Shown here: positions 28,349 through 37,911 of the stretch, in pieces | Position numbering within the stretch: the first letter of the stretch is position 1 | Layout of the letters: each line of letters begins with the position of its first letter | Origin: Desulfosporosinus sp. HMP52 | Lineage (GTDB): Bacteria; Bacillota; Desulfitobacteriia; Desulfitobacteriales; Desulfitobacteriaceae | Reading direction: 5' to 3' | NCBI RefSeq assembly: GCF_000765145.1 | Contig: NZ_JMGA01000020.1 | Location: 181,721-245,720 of the forward strand | DNA: 64,000 bases | Notes under the pieces: generated by a model | Told to the model about the DNA's origin: nothing | The model's database searches: none | Seen by the model: the letters and a program-made list of their open reading frames with translations, nothing else | Program-made: the position numbers and the translations under genes

Positions 28349-31099
28349 CTAAGGAGTTTCGCTCGGAAGGCTTTGAGCCCCCTTTAGTTGAGTTTCAAGA
28401 CTATCCAGCAGTGCTCGAATTTGATTCATTTGCTCAATTATTGAGGTTACGTTTAGTGAATTTGGATCAACTTGAAGTTCGTTTTCATTAGACTGGGCTG
28501 GAGGCGCAGTAGTTTGGCCAAGGGTAGTTGGTTGTGGTGCTCCATCCCCAAATAATTGAGTTAAGGCAGACCCTAAATTCTCGGTCATGACTAGCTTATC
28601 CTGATAGGCGAGAATCACTCGTTTCATTTCTGGGATACTGCCACCCTTATCGGACTGTAGATATATGGGCTCAACATACAAGAAGTTGCCTCCGATTGGT
28701 AGAGCTAAGAGATTACCCCGTATTACGCTTGACCCTTTTTGATCCCAAAGAGATAGCTGTTCAGAGATAGTTGGATCTTGATCTATACGAGATTCAATTT
28801 GCAAGGGGCCATCTATTTCGATATTCTTTGGCATCTTATAGAGTAAGAGTTCACCATAGTGTTCTCCATCCATCCTGGCTGCCATCCAGGCCACCATATT
28901 GTTACGTGTATTAGTGGCACTGGAAGCCGGCGTAAAGGGCAGCATAAGCACAAATTCAGGTTTGTTTTCTCCGGGGATTTTCATGATGGTGTAATAGGGT
29001 TCCACATTTTGAGGAGTTGCCTCAAAGAGTTCTTTAGCTATATCCCAAGAGTCTTCTTTATTATAAAACACAGAGGAGTTAGTCATATGAAAGTTTTTAA
29101 GCATATTACTTTGAACACTAAAAAGTGTTTCTGGGTAGCGCAGGTGGGCTTTTAGGCTGGCAGGCATACTTTCCAGGTCTTTAAAAACCCCAGGAAATAT
29201 CTTCATATAGGTCTTTAAAATTGGATCTGAGGGATCGGCAGCATAAAAATCTACGGTTCCATCGTAGGCGTCGATAATAACTTTAACTGAGTTGCGAATA
29301 TAGTTAAAATCTTCATTGGAATATAAATGTGAATAGGGCAGAGAGTTAGAAGTTGTGTAGGCATCAATGATCCACTTTATACGACCGGAATTTATTACCA
29401 TATAAGGATCGCTGTCATAGGTTAAGAATGGAGCTAATTTTTGAACCCGTTCATCTATATTTCGATAAACAAGCATTTTACTTTCTGCAGTTACTTCACT
29501 AGCGAGGTAAAAGCGCGGGGTTCCGTGCCGGAGAGATACCATGAGTTTATTGAGTGGGGTTAACGGAATTCCTGTCTTTCCCTGGTAGGAATTTTCTGCA
29601 TTGGAATTACCTAGGGGATAATCAAACTCTTTGTTAGAAGTATTTGCAACTACCCAGTCCTTCGTCAATTCACCATAATATATTCTGGGCTCAGTCATTT
29701 TGAAAGCTTCAAATTCACTGATTGGCGGGACATCTTTAATAGCAAATGAAGGGAGCCCTTCAGAAGTGACAGCATTGGCGAAAGAAGCAGAAGCCCCAAA
29801 ACCATGAGTATATTTAAAACGCATGTTGACAAAGGTTTTAGCCTTAGAATCTAAGTCTGGGGTGGAGATTTCTCTTGGACCGATCATAACCTGTCGAGAT
29901 TCCCCATTAATGGGATAACGATCTATGTCTATATCATTAAACTTGTAATACAGTCGTATGCCTTGCTTTTGATTGTAAGTTTGCAACATAGGCCGAGCGT
30001 CATTAAGCCTGACATTGTTAAGGGTTCCTTGATCCGCCTTCAGTGCTTCGATTGTTATGGGAGTATTACCAGGGTATTCAACTTCCTTAATGTTGTTTAA
30101 CTGATAGCCATAGCGAGTCATCTCGATCTCATGTTGAATATAAGGTTGTTCCTTAGTTAACTCATTAGGCAGAACTACAAAGGATTGAACCATAGTGGGG
30201 ATAATGCTGTACATTACAATACCGACGACGAAAATTCCGATGATTGGCATCGTTAATAATCGAGTGTCTTTAAAAGCAAAAGAGATAAAGGCAAAGATCG
30301 ATCCTAAAATACTTAGGATAATTAAAAGTCTAAGTGCCGGTAGCGTTACGTTTAAGTCTGTAAAACCTGCTCCAACAACGTGACCGTGTGAAGAATAGAG
30401 TAATTTGAAGATGTCTAAAAAGTAGCCATAAGCCTTGAGGGCCAATAATATGCCAACCAAGAAAGCTAAGTGCTTACGACAGGAAGCACCCATAGTTACC
30501 GCACCATTTTGCCAAAGTTTTCTAGAGTTAAATCGAATAACTCCTGTAACAATATAGAAAATTGATGTAAATAAGGTTAGTAAAAATAAAGGGCCAAAAA
30601 ATGCATTAAAAATAGTATTTAATAAGGGGAGTCTGAAAAAGTAAAATGATAAATCTTTTCCAAATACCGGGTCAGCCTGACTAAACTGAGTTGCATGAGT
30701 AAAAGATAATATATCTAACCAGCCAGTAAACCCTGCTACAAAACTAATACCGAAGCTAATGACTGCAGAAATAATCAGCAGCCAGACAGTGACTCTGCGT
30801 TGGCTTAAGCTAAAAACAGGACGGTTCATATCCTGAACTAACCTTAAACGAAGGCGTAACCGTTCATTAACAAATGTCACAATAGCATGTCTAATGGAAA
30901 GGAGGGTACCGGCAATAAAAAGGAAAAGTATCGTTCCATTCACTGCTTGAAATAGTATTTTACTTAGTAATGGAGTCCAAAATAATTGAGAGTACCCTAA
31001 GCTTGTAAACCAGGCCCAATCTTCATATAAGCCACTTGAAGCAGTCAAAATTGTGACCAAAATTATGAAGCCGATAATAATTTTAATAAATCGATTCAA
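28349..31099 (-). CDS. UPF0182 family large membrane protein
   Basis: A 916-residue protein matching the UPF0182 family in size and layout: seven or so membrane helices in the first 320 residues (first at 5-24), then a large domain (about 330-840) with phrases such as YGYQLNNIKEVEYPG, PRIYYGELTKDWVV and FTPASSATNTRNNMVAWMAARMDG, and a Pro/Gln-rich tail with a final coiled segment. Function of the family is not established. Start TTG at 31099 behind AAAGGGGG on the reverse strand. No partner gene. Confidence 0.9.
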   Translation of the reverse strand: MNRFIKIIIGFIILVTILTASSGLYEDWAWFTSLGYSQLFWTPLLSKILFQAVNGTILFLFIAGTLLSIRHAIVTFVNERLRLRLRLVQDMNRPVFSLSQRRVTVWLLIISAVISFGISFVAGFTGWLDILSFTHATQFSQADPVFGKDLSFYFFRLPLLNTIFNAFFGPLFLLTLFTSIFYIVTGVIRFNSRKLWQNGAVTMGASCRKHLAFLVGILLALKAYGYFLDIFKLLYSSHGHVVGAGFTDLNVTLPALRLLIILSILGSIFAFISFAFKDTRLLTMPIIGIFVVGIVMYSIIPTMVQSFVVLPNELTKEQPYIQHEIEMTRYGYQLNNIKEVEYPGNTPITIEALKADQGTLNNVRLNDARPMLQTYNQKQGIRLYYKFNDIDIDRYPINGESRQVMIGPREISTPDLDSKAKTFVNMRFKYTHGFGASASFANAVTSEGLPSFAIKDVPPISEFEAFKMTEPRIYYGELTKDWVVANTSNKEFDYPLGNSNAENSYQGKTGIPLTPLNKLMVSLRHGTPRFYLASEVTAESKMLVYRNIDERVQKLAPFLTYDSDPYMVINSGRIKWIIDAYTTSNSLPYSHLYSNEDFNYIRNSVKVIIDAYDGTVDFYAADPSDPILKTYMKIFPGVFKDLESMPASLKAHLRYPETLFSVQSNMLKNFHMTNSSVFYNKEDSWDIAKELFEATPQNVEPYYTIMKIPGENKPEFVLMLPFTPASSATNTRNNMVAWMAARMDGEHYGELLLYKMPKNIEIDGPLQIESRIDQDPTISEQLSLWDQKGSSVIRGNLLALPIGGNFLYVEPIYLQSDKGGSIPEMKRVILAYQDKLVMTENLGSALTQLFGDGAPQPTTLGQTTAPPAQSNENELQVDPNSLNVTSIIEQMNQIRALLDSLETQLKGAQSLPSETP

Positions 31100-31313
31100 T
31101 AGTCTTCCCCCTTTAATTACCTAAGACCTAACCAAACGATTATGTATGTTTAATCATAATATTATATTCTTCCCAATTAATGAAAATCCCTTCATATATT
31201 TTGTTGTATTCAAGGGCAAATTCTTTTTAAATCTGGATAAACTATGATATACTAACAACAGATTAATACCCTAAAGGGGTATTAAAGCTAGTAATTAAGA
31301 GGAGTTGAAAGTC

Positions 31314-32228
31314 ATGTATGACGTTATTATTGTGGGAGCAGGTCCGGCTGGTTTAACTGCTGGAATTTATGCAGCACGTGGAGGATTAAAAGCAGCTATC
31401 ATAGAGTTAGCTATGCCCGGTGGGCAGGCTGCTTCTACAGAGAATATAGAAAACTACCCGGGGTTTCCAGACGGAGTCAACGGGTATGAACTTATGAATC
31501 TATTTCATAAGCAAGCTATTGCTTTCGGTGTAGAATTTATTTTTGAAGAAGTTCAAACTCTAGAGCTCAACGGAGCTATAAAAAAAGTTCAAACCTATGA
31601 TCGTATTCTTGAGGCTCGTTCTATCATTATCGCTGCAGGATCCAAGCCTAGATTATTAGGAGTTCCGGGTGAAGATCGCTTTAGGGGGAGTGGAGTTTCT
31701 TACTGTGCTACATGTGACGGTGCTTTTTTTAAAGGCAAGAAGGTGGTTGTAGTAGGCGGAGGGGATGCTGCCATTGAGGAAGGTTCTTACCTGACGAAAT
31801 TTGCCGATGAGGTAACGATTGTACATAGACGAGAAGGTTTTAGGGCTTCTCAAATCGCTATAAATCGCGCCAAAGAGAATCCCAAAATCCGTTTCGAACT
31901 GAATGCAGTTGTTGAAGAAATCTTGGGGTCTAACCACGTTGAAGGGGTACGTATACTCAACGTACAAAGTAAGGAGACTAGGAACATCCCAGCTGACGGA
32001 GTTTTTATTTATGTTGGAACTGATCCTAATGCCCAATTTATCGGTGAAGAAATTGAAACTGATGAGCGTGGCTATATTCTAACGGATTCACTTTTGCAAA
32101 CCAACATAAAAGGAGTATATGCTGCTGGAGATATTCGGAATACGCCTCTCCGTCAAGTAGCCACTGCAGTTGGTGATGGGGCCTTAGCAGCAGTAGAAGT
32201 TGAAAAATACTTGGAAGATTCAAAGTAA
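31314..32228 (+). CDS. trxB: thioredoxin-disulfide reductase
   Basis: A 304-residue flavoprotein. FAD-binding GAGPAG is at residues 8-13, the redox pair C131-A-T-C134, the NADPH-binding GGGDAAIEE and the C-terminal FAD motif GVYAAGDIRNTPLRQ. It passes electrons from NADPH (or a ferredoxin variant) to thioredoxin. The NADPH motif GGGDAA with following HRREGFRA favours a classic TrxB. ATG 31314 lies nine bases from AGAGGAG; the in-frame TTG at 31305 adjoins it. No trxA gene is beside it. Confidence 0.93.
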   Translation: MYDVIIVGAGPAGLTAGIYAARGGLKAAIIELAMPGGQAASTENIENYPGFPDGVNGYELMNLFHKQAIAFGVEFIFEEVQTLELNGAIKKVQTYDRILEARSIIIAAGSKPRLLGVPGEDRFRGSGVSYCATCDGAFFKGKKVVVVGGGDAAIEEGSYLTKFADEVTIVHRREGFRASQIAINRAKENPKIRFELNAVVEEILGSNHVEGVRILNVQSKETRNIPADGVFIYVGTDPNAQFIGEEIETDERGYILTDSLLQTNIKGVYAAGDIRNTPLRQVATAVGDGALAAVEVEKYLEDSK

Positions 32229-32416
32229 ATAAACACATACTACTGAATATTCACATAAGTTTGAATATAATTCCATAAAAATGAATGATTATATTTACTG
32301 ACATATGTTAATATTGTAATATTTCTATTTGTATAATAAAATATAGAAAATAGTAGTCAATTTAGAATATTTCTTTTAAAAACTATGTAATGTTGTATAC
32401 AAAGGAGGGAATTATA

Positions 32417-33250
32417 GTGAACTTTGTAGTCTGCCTTAAACAAGTTCCCGATACATCCGAAGTCCGCATTGACCCAGCGACGAATACCCTCATGAGAGAG
32501 GGTGTGCCATCAATTATCAACCCCTATGATGCCCATGGCTTAGAAGAAGCAATTCGTCTTAAGGAAAAAGTCGGAGGGAAGGTAACTATAGTAAGTATGG
32601 GGCCTCCCCAAGCCAAGGATGCCTTGAAAAAAGCGATGACTTATGGTGCTGATCGAGCAATTCTACTTAGTGATCGTGCTTTTGGAGGCTCTGATTCCCT
32701 GGCTACAGCATATATTCTTTCAATGGCCCTGCAAAAGATCCATGAGACTGAACCAATTGACCTGGTTTTCGCAGGTAAAGAAGCAATAGATGGAGATACA
32801 GCTCAAACTGGCCCCGGTATTGCGCAACGCCTAGGATTTCCTCAGTTGACCTATGTAATTAAGGTTAGAGAGCTAACTGAAACTACAGTAACCGTGGAAC
32901 GCAAGACAGAAAGCGGGCGTCAAATTGTTCAGGCTCAGTTGCCTGCCTTGATGACAGTTGAAAAGGAGCTTAACGATTTACGCTATGCAACTTTGCCGAA
33001 TATGATGAAAGCCGCTACTTATGAGCCTGAGGTATGGGATGTTACCTCTCTGCCCTTTGATACTAAGCAAATGGGTCTTAAAGGATCTCCTACTAGTGTT
33101 TCTAGAATTTTCGCACCACCTGGCCGCAGTGGCGGAGAAATAATGGATGCTATGAATGATCCGGCAGGTGTCGCCGCAACGGTGGTTCAAAAAATATTCC
33201 AACAGAACATAATCATGGTTAGTCCCCTAGCGAAGGGAGGGAAACGCTAA
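32417..33250 (+). CDS. fixA: electron transfer flavoprotein beta subunit (FixA-type)
   Basis: A 277-residue EtfB. N-terminal VCLKQVPDTSEVRIDP, NPYDAHGLEEAIRLKE, the nucleotide-binding VSMGPPQAKDALKKAMTYGADRA and AGKEAIDGDTAQTGP are family marks, the last being typical of bifurcating Etf with FAD in place of AMP. GTG 32417 is eight bases from AAAGGAGG; an earlier in-frame ATG (32390) precedes that site and is rejected. The gene overlaps fixB by one base (TAATG), starting a four-gene fixABCX unit. Confidence 0.93.
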   Translation: MNFVVCLKQVPDTSEVRIDPATNTLMREGVPSIINPYDAHGLEEAIRLKEKVGGKVTIVSMGPPQAKDALKKAMTYGADRAILLSDRAFGGSDSLATAYILSMALQKIHETEPIDLVFAGKEAIDGDTAQTGPGIAQRLGFPQLTYVIKVRELTETTVTVERKTESGRQIVQAQLPALMTVEKELNDLRYATLPNMMKAATYEPEVWDVTSLPFDTKQMGLKGSPTSVSRIFAPPGRSGGEIMDAMNDPAGVAATVVQKIFQQNIIMVSPLAKGGKR

Positions 33251-34581
33251 TGACCGTCGCCGTTGACAAAACAAAGTGTATCGGGTGCGGGGCTTGTGTC
33301 GTGGAATGCCCGGTTGAGGCTCTGGATCTAATTGATGGCTTAGCCGTTGTAGATCCCAAGAAATGTGAAGACCATGGAAAATGTGCTTTAGTATGCCCGA
33401 CTAATGCCCTGGCAGTCGTAAAGAAACCTTCCAAACCCTCCGATGAACTTAATTCGGAGGCTGGGTCTAAGTTTAACCTAAAAGATCCATTACCTGAATC
33501 CGTTAAGGATTATGCTCAAGATAACAATAAAAAAACAATTCGTTCTCAAGTAACTCCTGTGGCCGGTGGAGATGTCTGGAGCGGTGTCTGGGTAATCATT
33601 GAATATACAAACGGCAAGGTTGCACCTGTTTCCTGGGAATTGCTTGGTGAGGGCCGAAAACTTGCCGATGCCATTGGATGTGGCTTGAGTGGAGTAATAA
33701 CCGGGTATCAGGTTGAGAATGTCATACCTGAAGCCTTTGCTTACGGTGCCGAGAAGGTGTATGTCATCGATCACCCTATTCTAAAGGATTATCGATCAGA
33801 ACCTTATGCTGAGGCGATTACCGGGCTCGTAAAGAAATATCAACCTGAGATTATCTTGATGGGTGCAACTTCGATGGGTAGAGATGTATTCCCGGCAATT
33901 GCAACCAAACTGCAAACAGGCTTAACCGCCGATTGTACGGTACTGGGCATTGATCCGGAGACAAAGTTGTTACAACAAACTCGGCCGGCTTTTGGTGGAA
34001 ATATTATGGCAACTATTCTTTGTCGAACGAGCCGTCCTCAAATGGCGACAGTTCGTCCTCGAGTAATGGCAATGCCCGAACGAGTGGATGGACGTGTGGG
34101 AGAACTAATTCAAGAAGAATTTACGCTTGAAGAAGAAAACTTCCGCACTAAGATCTTGGAGTTTATAAGCAGTGATGCTAGGAGCGCATTTTTAGATAAA
34201 GCTGAAATCATCGTAGCAGTAGGCTTAGGAATTGCAGCAAAAAGGAACATGGTTATTGCTGAGGAGTTAGCTGAAGTGTTAGGGGGTACCATAGCTGGAA
34301 CCCGTGGAGCTGTAGAAGCAGGCTGGCTGACTCATGATCAGCAAGTGGGGCAATCCGGAGTAACGGTTCGTCCTAAAGTATATATTGCGATCGGAATATC
34401 CGGAGCCATCCAGCATTTAGTTGGAATGGAGACATCGGACTTTATCATTGCCATCAATAACGATCCGGAAGCTGCAATTTTAAAGGTTGCTAATTACGGT
34501 ATCGTTGGAGATCTATTTCAAGTAGTTCCTGCACTGACTGCAGAGTTTAAGAAACGCCTTCAGCATGGCGTGGCAAATTAA
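33250..34581 (+). CDS. fixB: electron transfer flavoprotein alpha subunit with N-terminal ferredoxin domain
   Basis: A 443-residue EtfA/FixB. The first 55 residues are a ferredoxin-like domain: C10-x2-C13-x2-C16-x3-C20 followed by a second motif with C39, H42, C45 and C49, where His replaces the usual second Cys. Then a short linker and a normal EtfA with the FAD motifs GTRGAVEAGW, VGQSGVTVRPK and GISGAIQHLVGM. The fused ferredoxin recalls LctC and CarE of bifurcating lactate and caffeyl-CoA enzymes. ATG 33250 behind AGGGAGGG. Acts with FixA and FixC. Confidence 0.93.
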   Translation: MTVAVDKTKCIGCGACVVECPVEALDLIDGLAVVDPKKCEDHGKCALVCPTNALAVVKKPSKPSDELNSEAGSKFNLKDPLPESVKDYAQDNNKKTIRSQVTPVAGGDVWSGVWVIIEYTNGKVAPVSWELLGEGRKLADAIGCGLSGVITGYQVENVIPEAFAYGAEKVYVIDHPILKDYRSEPYAEAITGLVKKYQPEIILMGATSMGRDVFPAIATKLQTGLTADCTVLGIDPETKLLQQTRPAFGGNIMATILCRTSRPQMATVRPRVMAMPERVDGRVGELIQEEFTLEEENFRTKILEFISSDARSAFLDKAEIIVAVGLGIAAKRNMVIAEELAEVLGGTIAGTRGAVEAGWLTHDQQVGQSGVTVRPKVYIAIGISGAIQHLVGMETSDFIIAINNDPEAAILKVANYGIVGDLFQVVPALTAEFKKRLQHGVAN

Positions 34582-34593
34582 GGAGGGGCAAAC

Positions 34594-35886
34594 ATGGAAA
34601 ACTTTGATGTAATCGTCATCGGCGGTGGTCCTGCTGGCCTATCTGCTGCGCTCAGTGCTGCACGTGCCGGGATGAAAACAGTAGTCATCGAACGCGGTGA
34701 TTATCCGGGAACTAAGAATGTCATGGGCGGAATCCTTTATACAAAGGCTACTGATATGGTTGTACCGGAATTCTGGAAGGACGCTCCCCTAGAACGCCCC
34801 ATCATTGAACAACGGATTGCCATGTTAAGTGGCGACGAGTCAATCTTGGCTGGTTACCGTGATCCTGCCTGGGGGAAAGAGCCGTACAATGCCCATTCAG
34901 TCTTTAGGGTGAAGTTTGATCGTTGGCTGGCTCAGCAAGCAGAAAAAGCCGGGGTTATGATCATTACTGAAACACTGGTGGAAAATCTTTTATATAAAGG
35001 CGACCAGGTTGTAGGAGTCCGAACAGGTCGTGCTGAAGGAGATTTAGGTGCAAAGGTAGTCATTCTGGCTGAAGGGGTTAATAACTTCATAGCGGTTAAA
35101 GCCGGATTAGCTAAACCACTCAAACCTGAGGTAGTCGCTGTCACCGTCAAAGAGGTTATTGCTTTACCCAAAGAAAAGATCGAAGACCGTTTCTGTCTGG
35201 AGGAAGGACAGGGAGCTACTATTGAACTGTATGGAGATTCAACGGCGGGAATGATGGGCGTAGGATTTATCTATACCAATAAGGATTCGATTTCAATTGG
35301 CGTTGGAACCATTCTTCAACAGCTAATTCGAAATAATTGGACCCCCAATGATTTGTTAGAGAACATGAAAGCCAAACCTTATGTGAAACGCCTTCTTCAA
35401 GGCGGCGAAACTAAGGAATATCTGTCTCACTTAATCCCTGAAGGTGGATATACCCACGTACCTAAACTTCATCGCCAAGGAGTTATGGTCGTCGGAGATA
35501 CGGCAATGCTCATGAATTCCTTAAATCGTGAGGGTTCAAACCTGGCTATGATATCGGGTAAAATTGCCGGGGAAGTCGCGGCTCAGGCAATACGGGCCGG
35601 AGACGTGAGCGATCATGCAATGGGTGTTTACGAAACCCGCCTACGGGATTCCTTTGTTCTTAAAGACCTCCATCACTATCGTCATATGGGCAAATTCTTT
35701 GAAGAAAACACCCATCTCTTAAAAATATATCCCAAGTTGTTCTCTAAAGCTGCCAAAATGTATTTGACAGCTGACGGGACCCCTAAGAAAGAACGTCAAA
35801 AAGAAATTATCAAAATGGCCTTCGAACACCGTTCTAAAGGCGGTTTACTTAAGGATATCTATGGAGCATGGAGGGCGCTCTTATGA
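34594..35886 (+). CDS. fixC: FixC-type flavoprotein (Etf:quinone oxidoreductase-like)
   Basis: A 430-residue FAD oxidoreductase with N-terminal GGGPAGLSAALSAARAGM (dinucleotide fold), a central substrate/quinone part and C-terminal VVGDTAMLMN FAD motif. FixC takes electrons from FixAB and, with FixX, passes one branch to quinone while the other goes to ferredoxin. ATG 34594 behind AAGGAGGGG. The stop overlaps fixX by ATGA. Part of a complete bifurcating set. Confidence 0.93.
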   Translation: MENFDVIVIGGGPAGLSAALSAARAGMKTVVIERGDYPGTKNVMGGILYTKATDMVVPEFWKDAPLERPIIEQRIAMLSGDESILAGYRDPAWGKEPYNAHSVFRVKFDRWLAQQAEKAGVMIITETLVENLLYKGDQVVGVRTGRAEGDLGAKVVILAEGVNNFIAVKAGLAKPLKPEVVAVTVKEVIALPKEKIEDRFCLEEGQGATIELYGDSTAGMMGVGFIYTNKDSISIGVGTILQQLIRNNWTPNDLLENMKAKPYVKRLLQGGETKEYLSHLIPEGGYTHVPKLHRQGVMVVGDTAMLMNSLNREGSNLAMISGKIAGEVAAQAIRAGDVSDHAMGVYETRLRDSFVLKDLHHYRHMGKFFEENTHLLKIYPKLFSKAAKMYLTADGTPKKERQKEIIKMAFEHRSKGGLLKDIYGAWRALL

Positions 35887-36164
35887 AATTAGATGATAAA
35901 CTTTATTTGGTTAGGTTTAACACAGATAAACTAAACCACATTAAAATAGCTAACCCCAGTGTTTGCTTGCAGCAGTGCCAAGATAAACCTTGTACACGTT
36001 TTTGCCCAGCCCATGTCTACGATTGGGATGAAGAAGAAAAACGTATTGCCGTGGGTTATGAAGGCTGCCTGGAGTGTGGAACCTGCCTAATCGGTTGTCC
36101 CTTTGGCAATATTGACTGGAAGTATCCAAGAGGTGGATTCGGAGTTTCTTGGAAAAATGGCTGA
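35883..36164 (+). CDS. fixX: FixX-type ferredoxin-like protein
   Basis: A 93-residue protein with two Cys groups: C-x3-C-x4-C-x3-C (from the CLQQCQDKPC segment) and C-x2-C-x2-C-x3-C-P (CLECGTCLIGCPFGNIDW). It carries Fe-S centres that pair with FixC for quinone reduction. ATG 35883 overlaps the fixC stop (ATGA) and has GGAGGG eight bases upstream; an in-frame ATG at 35868 is rejected. It ends the fixABCX operon; no clear terminator before larE. Confidence 0.92.
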   Translation: MKLDDKLYLVRFNTDKLNHIKIANPSVCLQQCQDKPCTRFCPAHVYDWDEEEKRIAVGYEGCLECGTCLIGCPFGNIDWKYPRGGFGVSWKNG

Positions 36165-36310
36165 TTAATTATTAAAATGTAAAAAAATGTAATTTAATGA
36201 AAGAGCAGAGGGGGCTCATAACCTTCTTTGCTCTTTCTCATGAACAAAGTTTCTTTGACAGTCATTTCTCCAATAGGTAGAATATAAACGAAGGAAGGGA
36301 TAAGTCCTGA

Positions 36311-37117
36311 ATGGATAGAACACTACAAGAAGCACTTCATAAAGAAAGTGCGCTCATTAATAAATTAAAATCCTTAAACACTGTTTTGGTTGCCTTTTCC
36401 GGTGGAGTAGATTCAACCTATCTTCTGGACGTTGCCCAAGAAACCTTAGGACAAAACTGCCAAGGGGTACTTGCACGAGGAGCGATGGTTTCTAGCCAAG
36501 AAGAAATTGAAGCACTTTCTTTAGTGGAGAGGTATAAATATCCTGTACAGGTGATTGACTTTGATGTGTTTAACATTAAAGAGTTTCGGGATAACCCGCC
36601 TAATCGTTGCTATTTCTGCAAAAAGAGACTATTTGAGAGTTTTCTGAAATGGAATAACCGAAAGGATGCAGTAGTCATTGAAGGGACAAATGCCTCTGAT
36701 GCCCTGGATTATCGCCCAGGGAGGCTAGCTCTTCAAGAACTAGGAATTGTTAGTCCGCTTTATGAAGTGGGATTAACAAAACCTGAAATCCGAATTCTAT
36801 CAGAACTTCGAAATTTGCCTACTTGGAATAAACCTGCCATGGCTTGTCTGGCGTCCAGAGTCCCTTATGGAGATCCAATTACCAGAGAATTACTGGAAGG
36901 TATTGCCCGTGCAGAAGCTATCCTGCAGCAAAATGGATACCAGGAATGTCGGGTCAGGGTTCACGGCAATCTGGCTCGCATCGAAATTCCCAGTCAAGAA
37001 TTTGAAAGGTTTATCCTGGAAGCTTCAAAAATCACAACCCGTTTATCCGAACTGGGTTTTCGCTTTGTTACATTAGATTTAATGGGACTACGTTCGGGAA
37101 GTCTCAATCCCATTTAA
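36311..37117 (+). CDS. larE: LarE, sacrificial sulfur transferase for the nickel-pincer cofactor (three-Cys type)
   Basis: A 268-residue PP-loop enzyme that adds sulfur to the pyridine precursor made by LarB. ATP-binding SGGVDS is at residues 30-35. C179 in KPAMACLASR matches the sulfur-donor Cys of the family. A further pair, C100 and C103 in NRCYFCKK, is absent from the Lactiplantibacillus enzyme as I recall it; three-Cys LarE proteins are proposed to use a 4Fe-4S cluster instead of destroying their own Cys. ATG 36311 follows AAGGAAGGG about 11 bases upstream. larB follows after 14 bases. Confidence 0.92.
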   Translation: MDRTLQEALHKESALINKLKSLNTVLVAFSGGVDSTYLLDVAQETLGQNCQGVLARGAMVSSQEEIEALSLVERYKYPVQVIDFDVFNIKEFRDNPPNRCYFCKKRLFESFLKWNNRKDAVVIEGTNASDALDYRPGRLALQELGIVSPLYEVGLTKPEIRILSELRNLPTWNKPAMACLASRVPYGDPITRELLEGIARAEAILQQNGYQECRVRVHGNLARIEIPSQEFERFILEASKITTRLSELGFRFVTLDLMGLRSGSLNPI

Positions 37118-37131
37118 CTGGAGGACTACTT

Positions 37132-37911
37132 ATGAATGAAGAAACCCTCAAAGCCCTGCTCGACTCCGTACATCAGGGAACTTGCTCCCCGGATAATGCC
37201 TTTCAGCAATTAAAGGATTTGCCTTATGAAAACTTGGACTTTGCCAGATTGGATCATCATCGAGGACTGCGGACGGGGCAATCAGAAGTGATTTTCTGCC
37301 AGGGGAAGCAACCCGAACATATCATCAAAATCTTAAAACACCTGGGGGACAAAGAACTTAATGTGTTGGCCACCAGACTTGATATACCCACTGCCGAAAT
37401 AGTCTTGCCTCACTTTCCCGATGCTTTGTATGATCGACAAGCTTGCTGTCTTCTGCTCAGACCTCTTGCAGAACCAACCATTCCCGGTAAGATTCTCATT
37501 ATGACAGCGGGAACTGCGGATTTAGCTGTAGCTCAAGAAGCATTGCTGACGGCTCGTTTTATGGGGCATGAAGTTGACACCTTGTTTGACGTGGGAGTTG
37601 CAGGCATACATCGGTTGTTAGGGCAGAAAGAACTTATGGATAGAGCAGAGGTAATTATCGTTGTTGCCGGAATGGAAGGGGCCTTAGCCAGTGTTGTTGG
37701 AGGTCTAGTCGAACAGCCGGTTATTGCAGTACCAACCAGCGTTGGCTATGGTGCCCATTTTCAAGGTCTTGCGCCACTACTCAGTATGCTGAACAGTTGT
37801 GCCTCAGGAGTTGGCGTAGTTAACATCGACAATGGATTTGGGGCTGCCTCTCTAGCTTCTGCAATAGTACGACGCATAATGAGAGCTGGAAAGAAAGGGG
37901 ATCTAACTTGA
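37132..37911 (+). CDS. larB: LarB, nicotinate dinucleotide carboxylase/hydrolase
   Basis: A 259-residue protein of the LarB/AIR-carboxylase-like family; it carboxylates nicotinic acid adenine dinucleotide and cleaves it to start nickel-pincer synthesis. Seen: DHHRGLRTGQSEVIFCQGK near the N-terminus, VTAGTADLAVAQEA-like MTAGTADLAVAQEA, DVGVAGIHRLL, VVAGMEGALASVVGGLV, and VPTSVGYGA. Length is typical. ATG 37132 behind GGAGGAC. The TGA stop overlaps the larC TTG start (TTGA), so translation is coupled. Confidence 0.93.
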   Translation: MNEETLKALLDSVHQGTCSPDNAFQQLKDLPYENLDFARLDHHRGLRTGQSEVIFCQGKQPEHIIKILKHLGDKELNVLATRLDIPTAEIVLPHFPDALYDRQACCLLLRPLAEPTIPGKILIMTAGTADLAVAQEALLTARFMGHEVDTLFDVGVAGIHRLLGQKELMDRAEVIIVVAGMEGALASVVGGLVEQPVIAVPTSVGYGAHFQGLAPLLSMLNSCASGVGVVNIDNGFGAASLASAIVRRIMRAGKKGDLT

